Assembly: GCF_014698065.1 (NCBI RefSeq)
Contig: NZ_JACJSI010000010.1
Coordinates: 92,902 to 156,901, forward strand
Direction: 5' to 3'
DNA length: 64,000 nucleotides
DNA from: Nostoc flagelliforme FACHB-838
Lineage (GTDB): Bacteria; Cyanobacteriota; Cyanobacteriia; Cyanobacteriales; Nostocaceae
In this document: in pieces, positions 9,414 through 18,882 of the stretch
Layout: every line of letters begins with the position of its first letter
Position numbering within the stretch: position 1 is the first letter of the stretch
Position numbers and translations under genes: made by a program
The notes under the pieces: generated by a model
The model's database searches: none
What the model saw: only the letters and a program-made list of their open reading frames with translations
Told to the model about the DNA's origin: nothing

Positions 9414-11450
9414 TTACTGCGACAAACGCCAAATTTTAATAGTGTTGTCTTCACTACCGCTGACAAGGGTTTTGTCATCAGCACTGAAGGTAACTGATGT
9501 CACGGTGTTGGTGTGCCCTGCTAATGTGAGAATTTCTTCTCCTGTGGCTGGATTCCACAGTTTGATGGTGCGATCGCGGCTACCACTAGCAATAATTTTA
9601 CCATCGTCACTGAAGGCTACGGATGTAACGGTATTGCTATGCCCCGCCAGTGTGCGAATTTCTCTGCCGGTAAGTGGATTCCAAAGTTTGATGGTGCGAT
9701 TGCGGCTAGCACTAGCTAAAGTTTTACCATCTGGGCTAATAGCCACGGTTGTCACTGTTTGAGAATTTCCTTCTAATGTGCGAATTGGGTATCCTTTTGT
9801 CAAATTCCAGATTTTGATTGTCTTATCAAAGCTGCCACTAGCAAGGATCACACTGTCGGGACTGATGGCTATTGAACGCACCCAGAATGTATGTCCTGTT
9901 AGTGTCCGAATTTGCTCTCCTGTAGCTAAATCCCAGATTTTGATGGTGTTGTCATCACTACCAGTAACCAGTGTCTGGCTATCAGCACTGATAGCTAGGG
10001 CATGAACTGAGTCAGAATGCCCTTCCAAAGTGCGAATTTGTTTTCGCGTTGCCAAATTCCAGATTTTGATGGTGTTGTCATCACTGGCACTAACCAGAAG
10101 TTTCCCATCTGGACTAATCTTTATGACATTCACCTGCTGAAAATGCCCATTGAGTGAAGAGATTTGTTTTCCGGTTGCCAGATCCCAAAGTTTGATTGTG
10201 CGGTTGCCACCACTACTGGCAATGGTTTTACCATCGGGGCTAACGGCAACAGATAAAACTGAATTTTCATGTCCTGGGAGGGTGTTAACTAAGGAAACCT
10301 TACCTAAGATAATCTTTAATGATTGAGCTAAAAGTGCCTCATCTTTGCCAGAAGTATTGTGCTGACTCAGCCTTGAGACTAAGCTGGTCTGAATCCGCCG
10401 AAAATGTTTATACCAAGATTCTCCAAACCCGAACAACATAATCAAGGCACTTACCAAGATTAAAATTCTCAGTAAGGGATAACTTTTTGGTAATGATGGC
10501 GCTCTAGTTGGTGGTATTTTTCCAGACGATTTACCGGCTGGTGGCAATGCCAGGAGTTGTTTTGGAGTCAAGTCTCTGAGAACTTCATCGGCTGACTGGT
10601 AACGTTCATAAATGTCTTTTTTCAAAAGCTTGTCGATGACAAAATCCAATTCAGGATTTAATGGACTCCGCAAATATTCTCGCCAATTACTCACCCAGGC
10701 ATACCCAGATTCCATCCACAACTGAAAGGGGGAATTTCCCGTTAGCAGATGAAAGCAAGTAGCTCCCACACCGAACAAGTCGCTGGCGGGAAAAGCTTTA
10801 CCATCTCTAATCTGTTCTAGGGGAGAATAACCGTGTGAACCAATGGATGTGCCAGATTTCTGCTGAACTTTGGCGGTGAATTGCTTTGAGGAACCAAAAT
10901 CAATCAGGCTTAATCGCCCATCACTCTTATGGCGGATAATATTCTCTGGCTTGATGTCTCGATGAATTACTTTGCGATCGTGGATAAATTTGAGGATGGG
11001 CAGCAAATCTAGCAAAATAGATTGAATTTCCCTAGCGTTATAAGCCTTGCGCTGTTGCAACTCCTTTAACAAATTATCCCCATTGATAAACTGCTGCACC
11101 AAATATAGGCAACCGTCTTGCTCAAAGTAAGCTATCAAAGTTGGAATTTGGGGATGTTCCCCAAGGTCTTGTAATCGCTGCGCTTCTTCAGCAAACAACT
11201 CCATCGCCTTTTTTTGCGACCAAGTTCCTTGGAATTTTGGAGCTAATTGCTTGATAACACACCGTTCATTGAGTTTATCTACATCTTCTGATAGATAGGT
11301 TCTGCCAAATCCCCCCTCATCTGAAAGGACTCGGATGACACGGAAGCGATTTCTTAAAAGTGACACCAACGGGGTGCTACAACTTTGGCAAAACTTCTTT
11401 CCATTGGAATTCAGGGGATTTGAGCAATCGGGATTTAAGCAGCAGATCAT
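9414..11450 (-). CDS. Hanks-type Ser/Thr kinase with zinc ribbon and seven-WD40 propeller (paralogue)
   Basis: This is the same architecture as the kinase at 5339-7402: CCLNPDCSNPL...CQSC ribbon, DEGGFGRTYLS loop, CVIKQL lysine, HRDIKPEN and DFGSS, a hydrophobic segment (ILILVSALIMLFGFG), then seven WD40 repeats. The ATG at 11450 is chosen because MICCLNPDC lines up with MLCCVNPDC of the paralogue; nine further residues are possible upstream. An ancient duplication is likely, since the proteins differ throughout while keeping all domain borders. Expected to be membrane-bound and catalytically competent; substrate unknown. Confidence 0.92.
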   Translation of the reverse strand: MICCLNPDCSNPLNSNGKKFCQSCSTPLVSLLRNRFRVIRVLSDEGGFGRTYLSEDVDKLNERCVIKQLAPKFQGTWSQKKAMELFAEEAQRLQDLGEHPQIPTLIAYFEQDGCLYLVQQFINGDNLLKELQQRKAYNAREIQSILLDLLPILKFIHDRKVIHRDIKPENIIRHKSDGRLSLIDFGSSKQFTAKVQQKSGTSIGSHGYSPLEQIRDGKAFPASDLFGVGATCFHLLTGNSPFQLWMESGYAWVSNWREYLRSPLNPELDFVIDKLLKKDIYERYQSADEVLRDLTPKQLLALPPAGKSSGKIPPTRAPSLPKSYPLLRILILVSALIMLFGFGESWYKHFRRIQTSLVSRLSQHNTSGKDEALLAQSLKIILGKVSLVNTLPGHENSVLSVAVSPDGKTIASSGGNRTIKLWDLATGKQISSLNGHFQQVNVIKISPDGKLLVSASDDNTIKIWNLATRKQIRTLEGHSDSVHALAISADSQTLVTGSDDNTIKIWDLATGEQIRTLTGHTFWVRSIAISPDSVILASGSFDKTIKIWNLTKGYPIRTLEGNSQTVTTVAISPDGKTLASASRNRTIKLWNPLTGREIRTLAGHSNTVTSVAFSDDGKIIASGSRDRTIKLWNPATGEEILTLAGHTNTVTSVTFSADDKTLVSGSEDNTIKIWRLSQ

Positions 11451-11887
11451 GATCTGACAGGCGCGACTGCATGACAACTTAGACTAAGTTTGCCCCGAAT
11501 TTTCCCTTAAGAATATTGACTCTCGCTTACTTGTGGTAGAAAACCCTGTTTTGGGGATTGGGGAATTACTTATATGGTTAGCGTTTGTAAATAGTAGTCA
11601 GTCTTCCCATCTGTGGAAAACTACGAGAGCCATAAGATTAATTATTCTCTCGATTATATAGTAATCTGAATAAAAATATTTTTAGAAACTGTTAAACCTA
11701 GTAATTCTGCTTGTATATTGATAAGTGGTAACTAACTAAGTATTAAAGAGAAATCCTGATTAATTAATCATTACTGACTAGCAAATATAGTTAAAATACA
11801 TACTAAATTTGTTTTGACTATTTTAACTCGACCATAATTAATTATTCATTTGATACTTTCGATAAAAAAGGCTTCAACTTCATTGTG
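11451..11887. other. Spacer between two kinase genes
   Basis: AT-rich, with no credible frame, hairpin or repeat. Presumably it contains the promoter of the WD40 kinase on the minus strand. Confidence 0.4.
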
Positions 11888-12952
11888 CTACCTTGTTTCT
11901 TTAAACCTTGTCCTCCATTTGCGAATGGCACTAGCAGTTCTGGCTATAGGAGGCACATAAACATCATAATTTTCCGGTTGTGTAGTTTCGTATTGTGTAA
12001 TACTTTTATTATTGAATTTTTGGTTAGTTAAACAGTTAGCCAAAGTAGGCAAATAGCTTTCATTACCTAAAGCTTTGATCACTTCATCGGCAGTTTTAAA
12101 CCGCTCATCTAAGGTAAATTTCACCATTTTTGCTAAAATCTGGGCGAAACTGTTGCTGATATTTACCTGTTGTTGCCAACATATTTCACCAGTCTTTGGG
12201 TCGGAATCCAATTCTAAAGGACTTTTAGCAGTCAACATATAAATACAAGTTACACCCAGTGCATAAATATCACTGGCATAAACTGGACGTAGAGAAAACT
12301 GTTCTGGTGGCGCAAATCCCCTAGTCCCGATAAAGTTGGTGTTTGCAACCTTATTAATTGAGTTTTCACAAACATCAGCTAATTGCTCTTTCACCGCACC
12401 AAAATCAATCAGAACTATCCGCCCATCATATTGACACCGCAATAAATTCTGGGGTTTAATATCTCGATGAATCACATTATTTTTATGAAGATACTGTAAT
12501 ACAGGTAATAATTCCCGCAAAAACTCTTTAACTGAGGCTTCACTTTTGGGCCCAGTTTGCCGTACTTCTCGTGCCAAAGTTAAACCCGGCACGTATTCTT
12601 GAATTAAAAAAAACTCCCCATTCGCCTGAAAGTAGTCTAATAACATGGGAATTTGCGAATGACTACCAAGTTTACCCAAGGTTCTTGCTTCTTTTTCAAA
12701 GCGCGTACATGCCTTTTCCCAACTTTGGGGACTAGTCACTTTTGGACAAAGCTGTTTAATGACACATAGCGGGTTCCCAGGTAATACGGTATTTTTGGCT
12801 AAAAATGTGATGCCAAAACCACCTCGCCCCAAAATTTGCAGTATTTCATAGCGATCGCGAAATAGCCTTTTGGAGCCACACATCTGGCCAAGTTGAGTTT
12901 GCTGTGAAATACTCTCTTGAGAACTCGTTATTTTCTGAGAAAAACGATTCAT
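11888..12952 (-). CDS. Hanks-type Ser/Thr protein kinase, cytosolic
   Basis: The protein is 354 residues. The kinase domain covers about 35-300: glycine loop LGRGGFGITFLA, VAIK-type lysine in CVIKQLCPK, catalytic HRDIKPQNLL, DFGAVKEQ, and the P+1 region GTRGFAPPEQF. Unlike its two neighbours it has no zinc ribbon, no propeller and no membrane helix. The roughly 50-residue tail is polar and basic. Function and target cannot be read from the sequence. It is the first of three kinases on this strand, but the spacers of more than 400 bases argue against one operon. Confidence 0.88.
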   Translation of the reverse strand: MNRFSQKITSSQESISQQTQLGQMCGSKRLFRDRYEILQILGRGGFGITFLAKNTVLPGNPLCVIKQLCPKVTSPQSWEKACTRFEKEARTLGKLGSHSQIPMLLDYFQANGEFFLIQEYVPGLTLAREVRQTGPKSEASVKEFLRELLPVLQYLHKNNVIHRDIKPQNLLRCQYDGRIVLIDFGAVKEQLADVCENSINKVANTNFIGTRGFAPPEQFSLRPVYASDIYALGVTCIYMLTAKSPLELDSDPKTGEICWQQQVNISNSFAQILAKMVKFTLDERFKTADEVIKALGNESYLPTLANCLTNQKFNNKSITQYETTQPENYDVYVPPIARTASAIRKWRTRFKETR

Positions 12953-13423
12953 TAGTACAAAATATCTGCTCTGAAATGTCTTTAATTTTATAACAATTAT
13001 TTGTTAGCAACAGTAAGATTACTTAATCTTTGCCAAATCATCATTACTCTCCTACTAATACTAAAAATTTAAAAAGTAAAGATAAATTTTCAAGGGATTG
13101 TATGACGGACTAATTTGTAATTTGGTTAACAGAGGCGAAAATTCGTTGGTTGGAGAATAAAAAACTTACCAAATCAGGATTTGAGCGTTTTGTCAAAGTA
13201 ATTTTCTTATCCGTAATAGTTGGCTTTTAGAGAAAGCGCTGTGTCCCCAAATCCTGGGTAACCTGTTTGAAAATAGTGCAAAAACCCAATACAGTCATCA
13301 ACAGAATTCGCCTTGTTGTTTGCGGAGTCTAACCATCAGCAAATTCATACTAGAGAACTTTTTAGAGCGTGTTTTAAACCACAACCCCAAAAAACGCAGG
13401 TGAATATAAACTAGTTTTGAGAA
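12953..13423. other. Spacer between kinase and tRNA-Ser
   Basis: No gene or obvious repeat seen. AT-rich; it should include the promoter of the minus-strand kinase and the 3' flank of the tRNA. Confidence 0.4.
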
Positions 13424-13508
13424 CGGAGAGGGGGGGATTCGAACCCCCGTTAAGTTTCCCTAAACAGACTTTCCAGGTCTGCGCCTTAAACCACTCGGCC
13501 ACCTCTCC
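13424..13508 (-). tRNA. tRNA-Ser (anticodon GGA)
   Basis: Read on the minus strand, the acceptor arms GGAGAGG and CCTCTCC pair fully, with discriminator G. The D-arm has GTGGCCGAGTGG, the anticodon loop is CTGGAAAG with GGA, there is a long class II variable arm, and the T-arm is GGGGGTTCGAATCCCCC. The CCA end is not encoded. It reads UCC/UCU serine codons. Confidence 0.96.
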
Positions 13509-13615
13509 AGGTGCCACAAGTTACGATCATACTATATAATCCCAAAAAATGCAAAGATAAAGAAAGATATTTTTAGATTGAATCTGAAAGTCCCAATCCC
13601 AAAACGCAAATCCAG

Positions 13616-13984
13616 ATGTCCCGTACATACACAATTAAAGTTCGCGATCGCGCCACTGGCAAAACATACACCCTACAAGTGCCAGAAGACCGCTATATCC
13701 TGCACACTGCCGAAAAACAAGGGGTGGAACTACCGTTTTCGTGCCGTAACGGGGCTTGTACCGCTTGTGCTGTGAGAGTGTTGTCAGGAGAAATTTACCA
13801 ACCAGAAGCGATCGGATTGTCGCCAGATTTACGTCGGCAAGGTTATGCCTTGTTATGTGTAAGTTATCCCCGTTCTGACTTGGAGGTAGAGACACAAGAC
13901 GAAGATGAAGTTTACGAACTCCAGTTTGGACGCTACTTTGCTAGGGGGAAAATTAAAGCAGGTTTACCCTTAGATGAGGAATAA
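13616..13984 (+). CDS. Plant-type [2Fe-2S] ferredoxin
   Basis: The 122-residue protein has the cluster motif CRNGACTAC (C-x4-C-x2-C) at about 43-51 and the fourth cysteine in YALLCVSYP. This binds one [2Fe-2S] cluster. It is longer than the usual 97-99-residue photosynthetic ferredoxin because of an acidic and then basic tail (ETQDEDEVYELQFGRYFARG), so it is probably a specialised electron carrier rather than the main PetF. The stop falls just before the nuclease lipoprotein gene, and the two may be co-transcribed. Confidence 0.9.
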   Translation: MSRTYTIKVRDRATGKTYTLQVPEDRYILHTAEKQGVELPFSCRNGACTACAVRVLSGEIYQPEAIGLSPDLRRQGYALLCVSYPRSDLEVETQDEDEVYELQFGRYFARGKIKAGLPLDEE

Positions 13985-14033
13985 ACAATTCAAAATCATC
14001 AAAGTTCTGATGGTTGGATGTCTTAGTATCTGG

Positions 14034-14555
14034 ATGCGAAAAATAGCTATTTTGGCTTGCTTATTGCTCTTGGTGAGTTGCCAAGGTAGAAACCAGCTGC
14101 CAAACAATAAGGCTCAAGTGAAAGTAGCGCGAGTTGTTAGTGGGCAAAGCTTGGAAGTCTTAGGCATGGCTGAACAACCAAATTTGATTTCCCAAGTCAG
14201 GTTAGTGGGTGTTGATGCACCAGATTTGCGACAACGCCCTTGGGGGGAAGCAGCAAAAGAACAGTTAGAGAGTCTAATTGGTGATGGAGAACAATCAGTA
14301 ATGCTGGAGTTTGATTTAGAAGCAAAAGACAAAATCGGACGAACTCTAGCTTATGTATGGAAAAATAAGGTGTTGTTGAATGAAGAATTAGTCAAACAAG
14401 GGAATGCAATCTTTGTTGGGCGATCGCCTAACCATAAATATGACCAGCGTTTAGAACGTGCCCAACAATGGGCTAGACTCATGGGGCAAGGAATTTGGAA
14501 CCCAGAAAAACCTATGCGCCTCACTCCTGCTGAGTTTCGCCGCCAAAATCTTTAA
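14034..14555 (+). CDS. Thermonuclease (SNase-like) lipoprotein
   Basis: The start at 14034 gives a textbook lipoprotein signal, MRKIAILACLLLLVSC, with the lipobox ending at Cys16. Longer starts back to 13974 would bury this signal. The mature part is a staphylococcal-nuclease fold with RLVGVDAPD, PWGEAA and DKIGRTLAYVW, supplying the Arg, Asp, Glu and second Arg of the family active site. It is therefore likely an active calcium-dependent nuclease anchored in a membrane facing the periplasm. It begins 49 bases after the ferredoxin stop. Confidence 0.85.
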   Translation: MRKIAILACLLLLVSCQGRNQLPNNKAQVKVARVVSGQSLEVLGMAEQPNLISQVRLVGVDAPDLRQRPWGEAAKEQLESLIGDGEQSVMLEFDLEAKDKIGRTLAYVWKNKVLLNEELVKQGNAIFVGRSPNHKYDQRLERAQQWARLMGQGIWNPEKPMRLTPAEFRRQNL

Positions 14556-14616
14556 AAAGTGGAGGTTGGGATTGGGGGAGAAGAACAAATGCCCAATGAC
14601 TAATGACAAATAAAAA

Positions 14617-15429
14617 ATGACAAATTTACAAATTTTTCTAGACATTGCTACAGAAGCAGCCTTAGCCGCAGGTGCGATTTTGCAAGGCTACTTGGGTAAG
14701 TTAGAAGACGCAATTACTGAAAAAGGACGGCCTGGTGATTTAGTCACTGTTGCTGATAAAGCCTCAGAAAAGGTGATTTTAGAAATTTTGCGCCGCCACT
14801 TTCCCCAGCACTCTATTCTTGCTGAAGAATCAGGGAAATTAGGTAATCAAGAGAATGAGTACCTCTGGGCAATAGATCCTTTAGATGGCACAACCAACTA
14901 CGCTCATCAATACCCATTTTTCGCGGTTTCCATCGGGCTGTTAATTAATGGCGTTCCAAAAGTTGGTGTAATTTATGACCCTTTTCACAACGAGCTATTC
15001 CGTGCTGGTGCTGGTTTGGGAGCAACGCGAAACCGTCAGCCCATCAAGGTTTCAGAAACATCTGAACTGAATAAAAGCATACTAGTTACAGGATTTGCCT
15101 ACGATCGCCGCGAAACCTCTGATAACAACTACGCAGAATTTAGTCACCTCACCCATCTTACCCAAGGTGTCAGACGTAGCGGTTCCGCATCGCTAGATAT
15201 GGCTTATGTTGCCTGTGGGCGTGTCGATGGTTACTGGGAACGAGGGCTTTCTCCTTGGGATATCGCCGCCGGGATCATTTTGGTACAAGAAGCTGGAGGC
15301 AAAGTCACCGCCTACGATGGCACTTCCGTCAAAATCGAGTCAGGTAGAATTCTCGCCACAAATAGTTATATTCACGACTCCCTTAGTAGCGAACTTTTAC
15401 AAGTTCCACCACTCTCATCCTGGGTGTAG
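14617..15429 (+). CDS. Inositol monophosphatase family protein
   Basis: The 270 residues show the family metal-binding motifs: ILAEESG (first Glu), WAIDPLDGTTNYAH (the DPxDGT core) and the late WDIAAGIILVQEAGG. Members remove phosphate from myo-inositol-1-phosphate or related sugar phosphates in a Mg2+-dependent reaction. Cyanobacteria carry several, so the substrate is not settled. Full family length, soluble, cytosolic. The start is preceded by Nostoc-type TGACTAATGACAAATAAAAAATGAC repeats rather than a clear ribosome site. Confidence 0.9.
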   Translation: MTNLQIFLDIATEAALAAGAILQGYLGKLEDAITEKGRPGDLVTVADKASEKVILEILRRHFPQHSILAEESGKLGNQENEYLWAIDPLDGTTNYAHQYPFFAVSIGLLINGVPKVGVIYDPFHNELFRAGAGLGATRNRQPIKVSETSELNKSILVTGFAYDRRETSDNNYAEFSHLTHLTQGVRRSGSASLDMAYVACGRVDGYWERGLSPWDIAAGIILVQEAGGKVTAYDGTSVKIESGRILATNSYIHDSLSSELLQVPPLSSWV

Positions 15430-15503
15430 CAGGTGGGAGCTTTCATTGCGACTTTGGGTAAACTAAAAAGAATCTAACTGCTCCTTTGGTGCAAAATCTC
15501 TAT

Positions 15504-16445
15504 ATGTCTTTCAAAATAGATCGTGGACTATTTAAATATGATTTCATAGATCATCACGCAGTATTGTGCGTTCCAGTGGATGCGGATGTTAAAGAGATTC
15601 GTAAACGCTACCTCCAAATTGCCCGCCGTTTGCATCCAGATAGTAGTTTTACTGAAACTGCTACTAAAAAAGAGCTAGGCAACGAATTGTTATCAAAGTT
15701 GGTTAACCCAGCTTACGAAAAACTTTCTGGAGAACGCACTCGTGGTGAATATATTCTAATTTTGTCGCAAATTGGCAAGCGCCTGCTACAAGAGTCTACT
15801 TCGGTAACTTTAAACACCGACTTGGCTAAACAGTTAGCTGAGGCATCTAATATCGATCATTTCTATAAAAGTGCGATCGCTAAACTAGCCCAAACCCAAT
15901 ATGATGCTTTAGAACAGGCGCTGCAAGTCATTGCTCAAGCTAGTGAGTTGAATCTAGTCTATTTAATGCGGAGTGCGGGCAAATCACCCGGAGCGCCACC
16001 TGCTCAACCCAAAGTCCAATCAGGTACACCTCAACCAAATACACCAAGAAATACACCACCAGCACTGCTAAAAGAAGACTCGATTGTAGAACAGTATGTT
16101 CGTCGCGCTCAATCTTTGATTGACAAAAACCAATTTGCCCCAGCCAAAGTAGAGTTGCAGGATGCGCTAAAGCTAGAACCGAAAAATAGTCGCTGCCATA
16201 GCTTAATCGCAATGGTGTATTTGAAGCAAAATCAGCTAAAAATGGCAAAAATCCACTTTGATAATGCTCTAAAGTTAGACCCTAATGACCAAACGGCGTT
16301 GCAATGGAAGCCTAAAATAGATAAGGCTTTAGGACACCAACCTAGTGATCATAAGGTGACTTCATCCCCCAATAATGGAGATAAGCAACCAGATAAATCT
16401 GGTAGTGGTTTGTTTGGTGGTTTGTTTGGTGGGAAGAAAAAATAA
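15504..16445 (+). CDS. DnaJ-domain protein with TPR repeats
   Basis: The ATG at 15504 is preferred over an in-frame TTG at 15486. The N-terminus is a J-domain-like fold (DHHAVLCVPVDADVKEIRKRYLQIARRLHPD), with HPD present at its end, so it can in principle stimulate Hsp70 ATPase. The middle is Pro/Gln-rich. Residues about 200-280 form TPR units (AQSLIDKNQFAPAKVELQDALKLEPKN, then AMVYLKQNQLKMAKIHFDNALKLDPND). The C-terminus is glycine-rich (GLFGGLFGGKKK). Its stop overlaps the hisZ start by one base (TAATG), so the two are co-translated. Confidence 0.87.
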   Translation: MSFKIDRGLFKYDFIDHHAVLCVPVDADVKEIRKRYLQIARRLHPDSSFTETATKKELGNELLSKLVNPAYEKLSGERTRGEYILILSQIGKRLLQESTSVTLNTDLAKQLAEASNIDHFYKSAIAKLAQTQYDALEQALQVIAQASELNLVYLMRSAGKSPGAPPAQPKVQSGTPQPNTPRNTPPALLKEDSIVEQYVRRAQSLIDKNQFAPAKVELQDALKLEPKNSRCHSLIAMVYLKQNQLKMAKIHFDNALKLDPNDQTALQWKPKIDKALGHQPSDHKVTSSPNNGDKQPDKSGSGLFGGLFGGKKK

Positions 16446-17659
16446 TGGTGTATCAACCAGCAGCGGGAGCCAGGGACTTATTACCCTTGGATGTGGAGAA
16501 AAAACGCTGGATTGAAGATCGGTTACAGCAGGTGTTTCACCGTTGGGGATATCACAGGATTATCACCTCGACTTTAGAGCGTATGGATACCCTGATGGCG
16601 GGGGAAGCAATTCAGCGTCAGATGGTGATTCAACTACAACAAAATGGCGAAGATGATGAATTAGGGCTACGTCCAGAATTAACAGCATCCATCGCTCGTA
16701 CTGTTGTCACTCGGATGTCGGGTACTACTTATCCGCAACGGTTGTATTACAACGCCAATGTGTTTCGCCGCACTTGGGAAAGTAGACACAATCGCCAGCA
16801 AGAGTTTTATCAAGCTGGGGTGGAATTATTAGGTGCTAGCGGATTGCTGGCGAATGCAGAAGTACTGTTATTAGTAGCAGATTGTTTGGCAGCACTGGGT
16901 TTACAGGGATGGCATTTAATTTTAGGTGAAGCGGGAATTACGCGATCGCTCCTGAGTGCCTTTCCTGCTAATCTCCAAGATCAAGTTCGCAGTGCGATCG
17001 CTCATCTTGACCGAATTACTATAGATACTTTACCCGTGAGTGACAAACTGCGCGATCGCGCCCAAATCATGCTAGATTTGCGCGGCTCCAGTGCAGATGT
17101 GTTGCAAAAAATTAGTAGTTTGGATCTAGATGAAGAACAGCAAGAGGCAGTGAATAACCTCAAATCCCTAGTAGAATTACTAGAATCAGAGAAAAAATTG
17201 CCGTTAATCCTTGACCTCAGCCTCATCCAGACTATAGATTATTACACTGGTATTGTATTTGAAGTTGTCAACGATACCGAATCCCAAGCCAGGGTTTTAG
17301 GACGCGGTGGTCGCTACGACCAGCTTTTGGGACTATATCATCCTCAAGGAGAAAACATCCCCGGAATTGGTTTTGTACTCAATATCGAAGATTTATACCA
17401 AGTTCTGCTGTCTACTCAGCAATTACCACAAGTAACTCCAGCGAGTGACTGGTTAGTAGCACCAGAGACAGCCAGTGCTAACGCCGCCGCCTTTGCCTAC
17501 GCGCAAAAACTCAGAGATTCTATCGATCTAGTGCGGGTAGAAATTGATTTGGGGGGCAGGGATGCAGAGGCCATCCGTCAACATGCACGCGATCGCAGCA
17601 TTGCCCAAATTGCCTGGATAAAAGCTGATGGCTCACCAAAAATTGAGCCATTGCTTTAG
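16445..17659 (+). CDS. hisZ: ATP phosphoribosyltransferase regulatory subunit HisZ
   Basis: The 404 residues resemble a class II aminoacyl-tRNA synthetase core (HisRS-like): GARDLLPLDVEKKRWIEDRL, RPELTASIARTV, then TIDYYTGIVFEVV and GRGGRYDQLLGLY. It lacks a HisRS anticodon-binding region of normal form, as expected for HisZ. HisZ activates the short form of HisG in the first step of histidine synthesis. HisG is not in this window. It overlaps the DnaJ-TPR gene start-to-stop. Confidence 0.92.
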   Translation: MVYQPAAGARDLLPLDVEKKRWIEDRLQQVFHRWGYHRIITSTLERMDTLMAGEAIQRQMVIQLQQNGEDDELGLRPELTASIARTVVTRMSGTTYPQRLYYNANVFRRTWESRHNRQQEFYQAGVELLGASGLLANAEVLLLVADCLAALGLQGWHLILGEAGITRSLLSAFPANLQDQVRSAIAHLDRITIDTLPVSDKLRDRAQIMLDLRGSSADVLQKISSLDLDEEQQEAVNNLKSLVELLESEKKLPLILDLSLIQTIDYYTGIVFEVVNDTESQARVLGRGGRYDQLLGLYHPQGENIPGIGFVLNIEDLYQVLLSTQQLPQVTPASDWLVAPETASANAAAFAYAQKLRDSIDLVRVEIDLGGRDAEAIRQHARDRSIAQIAWIKADGSPKIEPLL

Positions 17660-17694
17660 TGGGCATAAGGTATGGGGGATTGGGGACTAGGCAA

Positions 17695-17825
17695 TACGGT
17701 TCGGTTAAAGGGGAAAGGGAAAAGGGGAAAGGTTTTGAATACATCCTTTACCCTTTACCCCTTCCCCATTCCCTGCCCCCTGCTCCCTGCTCATCCCCCA
17801 ATCCCCACTCCCCTGCTAGGCTAGA
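17695..17825. repeat. Low-complexity GGGAAA/TTTCCC inverted repeat region
   Basis: AAAGGGGAAAGGGAAAAGG-type purine tracts face CCTTTACCCTTTACCCC-type pyrimidine tracts, giving an imperfect hairpin between hisZ and the ferredoxin gene. Similar pairs occur at about 44095-44165. No coding potential. Confidence 0.5.
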
Positions 17826-17858
17826 AACAGCCGATACAGAAAAGAGGGAATCGAGAAT

Positions 17859-18083
17859 ATGCCGCACACGATTGTTACAGAAGTCTGTGAAGGCGTCGCT
17901 GACTGCGTAGATGCCTGTCCAGTTGCTTGTATTCATGATGGCCCAGGCAAAAATGCCAAGGGAACTGATTGGTACTGGATTGACTTTGCCACTTGCATCG
18001 ACTGTGGTATCTGTCTGCAAGTTTGCCCTGTAGAAGGGGCAATTCTTGCAGAAGAAAGACCGGAGTTGCAAAAAACCCCTTAA
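17859..18083 (+). CDS. Bacterial-type ferredoxin with two Fe-S cluster motifs
   Basis: The 74-residue protein begins MPHTIVTEVCEGVADC. The second cluster motif is CIDCGICLQVCPVEGA (C-x2-C-x2-C-x3-CP). The first is C-x5-C-x3-CPVAC, close to the 3Fe/4Fe motif of 7Fe-8Fe ferredoxins. It is a small soluble electron carrier; the partner is unknown. The start fits the common MPHTIV N-terminus of cyanobacterial members. Confidence 0.9.
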   Translation: MPHTIVTEVCEGVADCVDACPVACIHDGPGKNAKGTDWYWIDFATCIDCGICLQVCPVEGAILAEERPELQKTP

Positions 18084-18127
18084 TAGTCCATAGTCAACAG
18101 TCAATAGTTATGCTTGACTTGACTGTT

Positions 18128-18168
18128 GACCAATGACAAATGACCAATGACAAATGACAAATGACTAT
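18128..18168 (+). repeat. Heptamer tandem repeat (TGACAAA/TGACCAA)
   Basis: About five 7-base units (CAATGAC/AAATGAC variants) run into the start of the ABC ATPase gene. This is the short tandemly repeated sequence type typical of Nostoc. Several in-frame ATGs result, which makes the exact start uncertain. Confidence 0.75.
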
Positions 18169-18882
18169 TTACTAGATGTTCAAAATGTCCACGCTGGTTA
18201 CATCAAAGATGTAGATATCCTGCAAGGAGTGAATTTCCGGGTTGCACCAGGGGAATTGGTAACAGTGATTGGCCCCAACGGTGCGGGAAAATCTACTTTG
18301 GCAAAAGCAATTTTTGGGCTTTTGATCCCCCACACAGGGACAGTTACCTTCAAAGATGAAAATATCGTAGGGCTAAAGTCCAATGAAATAGTCCAACGAG
18401 GAATGTGCTACGTACCGCAAATCGCCAATGTCTTCCCCTCCCTCAGTGTTGAAGAGAACTTGGAGATGGGTGCTTTTGTGCTTAACGTTCCCCTGAAACC
18501 AGTTAAAGATAAAATATTTACTATGTTCCCCAGACTAAGCGATCGCCGTCGTCAACGCGCTGGTACCCTCTCTGGAGGAGAACGCCAGATGCTAGCGATG
18601 GGCAAAGCTTTGATGTTGGAACCTAGTTTGCTGATTTTAGATGAACCATCTGCTGCTTTGTCCCCGATTTTGGTGACACAAGTTTTTGAGCAGATAAAAC
18701 AAATTAATCAGGCAGGTACTGCGATCGTATTAGTAGAACAAAATGCCCGTAAAGCTTTAGAGATGGCTAATCGTGGATATGTATTAGAATCGGGACGCGA
18801 TGCGATCTCCGGCCCTGGTGAAGAATTGTTGAATGACCCGAAAGTAGGTGAACTATATCTGGGAGCAGGTAAGAGACATTAA
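18154..18882 (+). CDS. LivF-type ABC transporter ATPase for branched-chain or neutral amino acids
   Basis: The 242 residues carry Walker A GPNGAGKST, signature LSGGERQML, Walker B LLILDEPS and the switch histidine region replaced by the family-typical IVLVEQNARKALEMANRGYVLESG. The length and the VGELYLGAGKRH tail match LivF/NatE-like subunits. It energises amino-acid uptake at the plasma membrane with separate permease, LivG-like and binding subunits, none of which is nearby; in Nostoc such genes are often scattered. Confidence 0.87.
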   Translation: MTNDYLLDVQNVHAGYIKDVDILQGVNFRVAPGELVTVIGPNGAGKSTLAKAIFGLLIPHTGTVTFKDENIVGLKSNEIVQRGMCYVPQIANVFPSLSVEENLEMGAFVLNVPLKPVKDKIFTMFPRLSDRRRQRAGTLSGGERQMLAMGKALMLEPSLLILDEPSAALSPILVTQVFEQIKQINQAGTAIVLVEQNARKALEMANRGYVLESGRDAISGPGEELLNDPKVGELYLGAGKRH

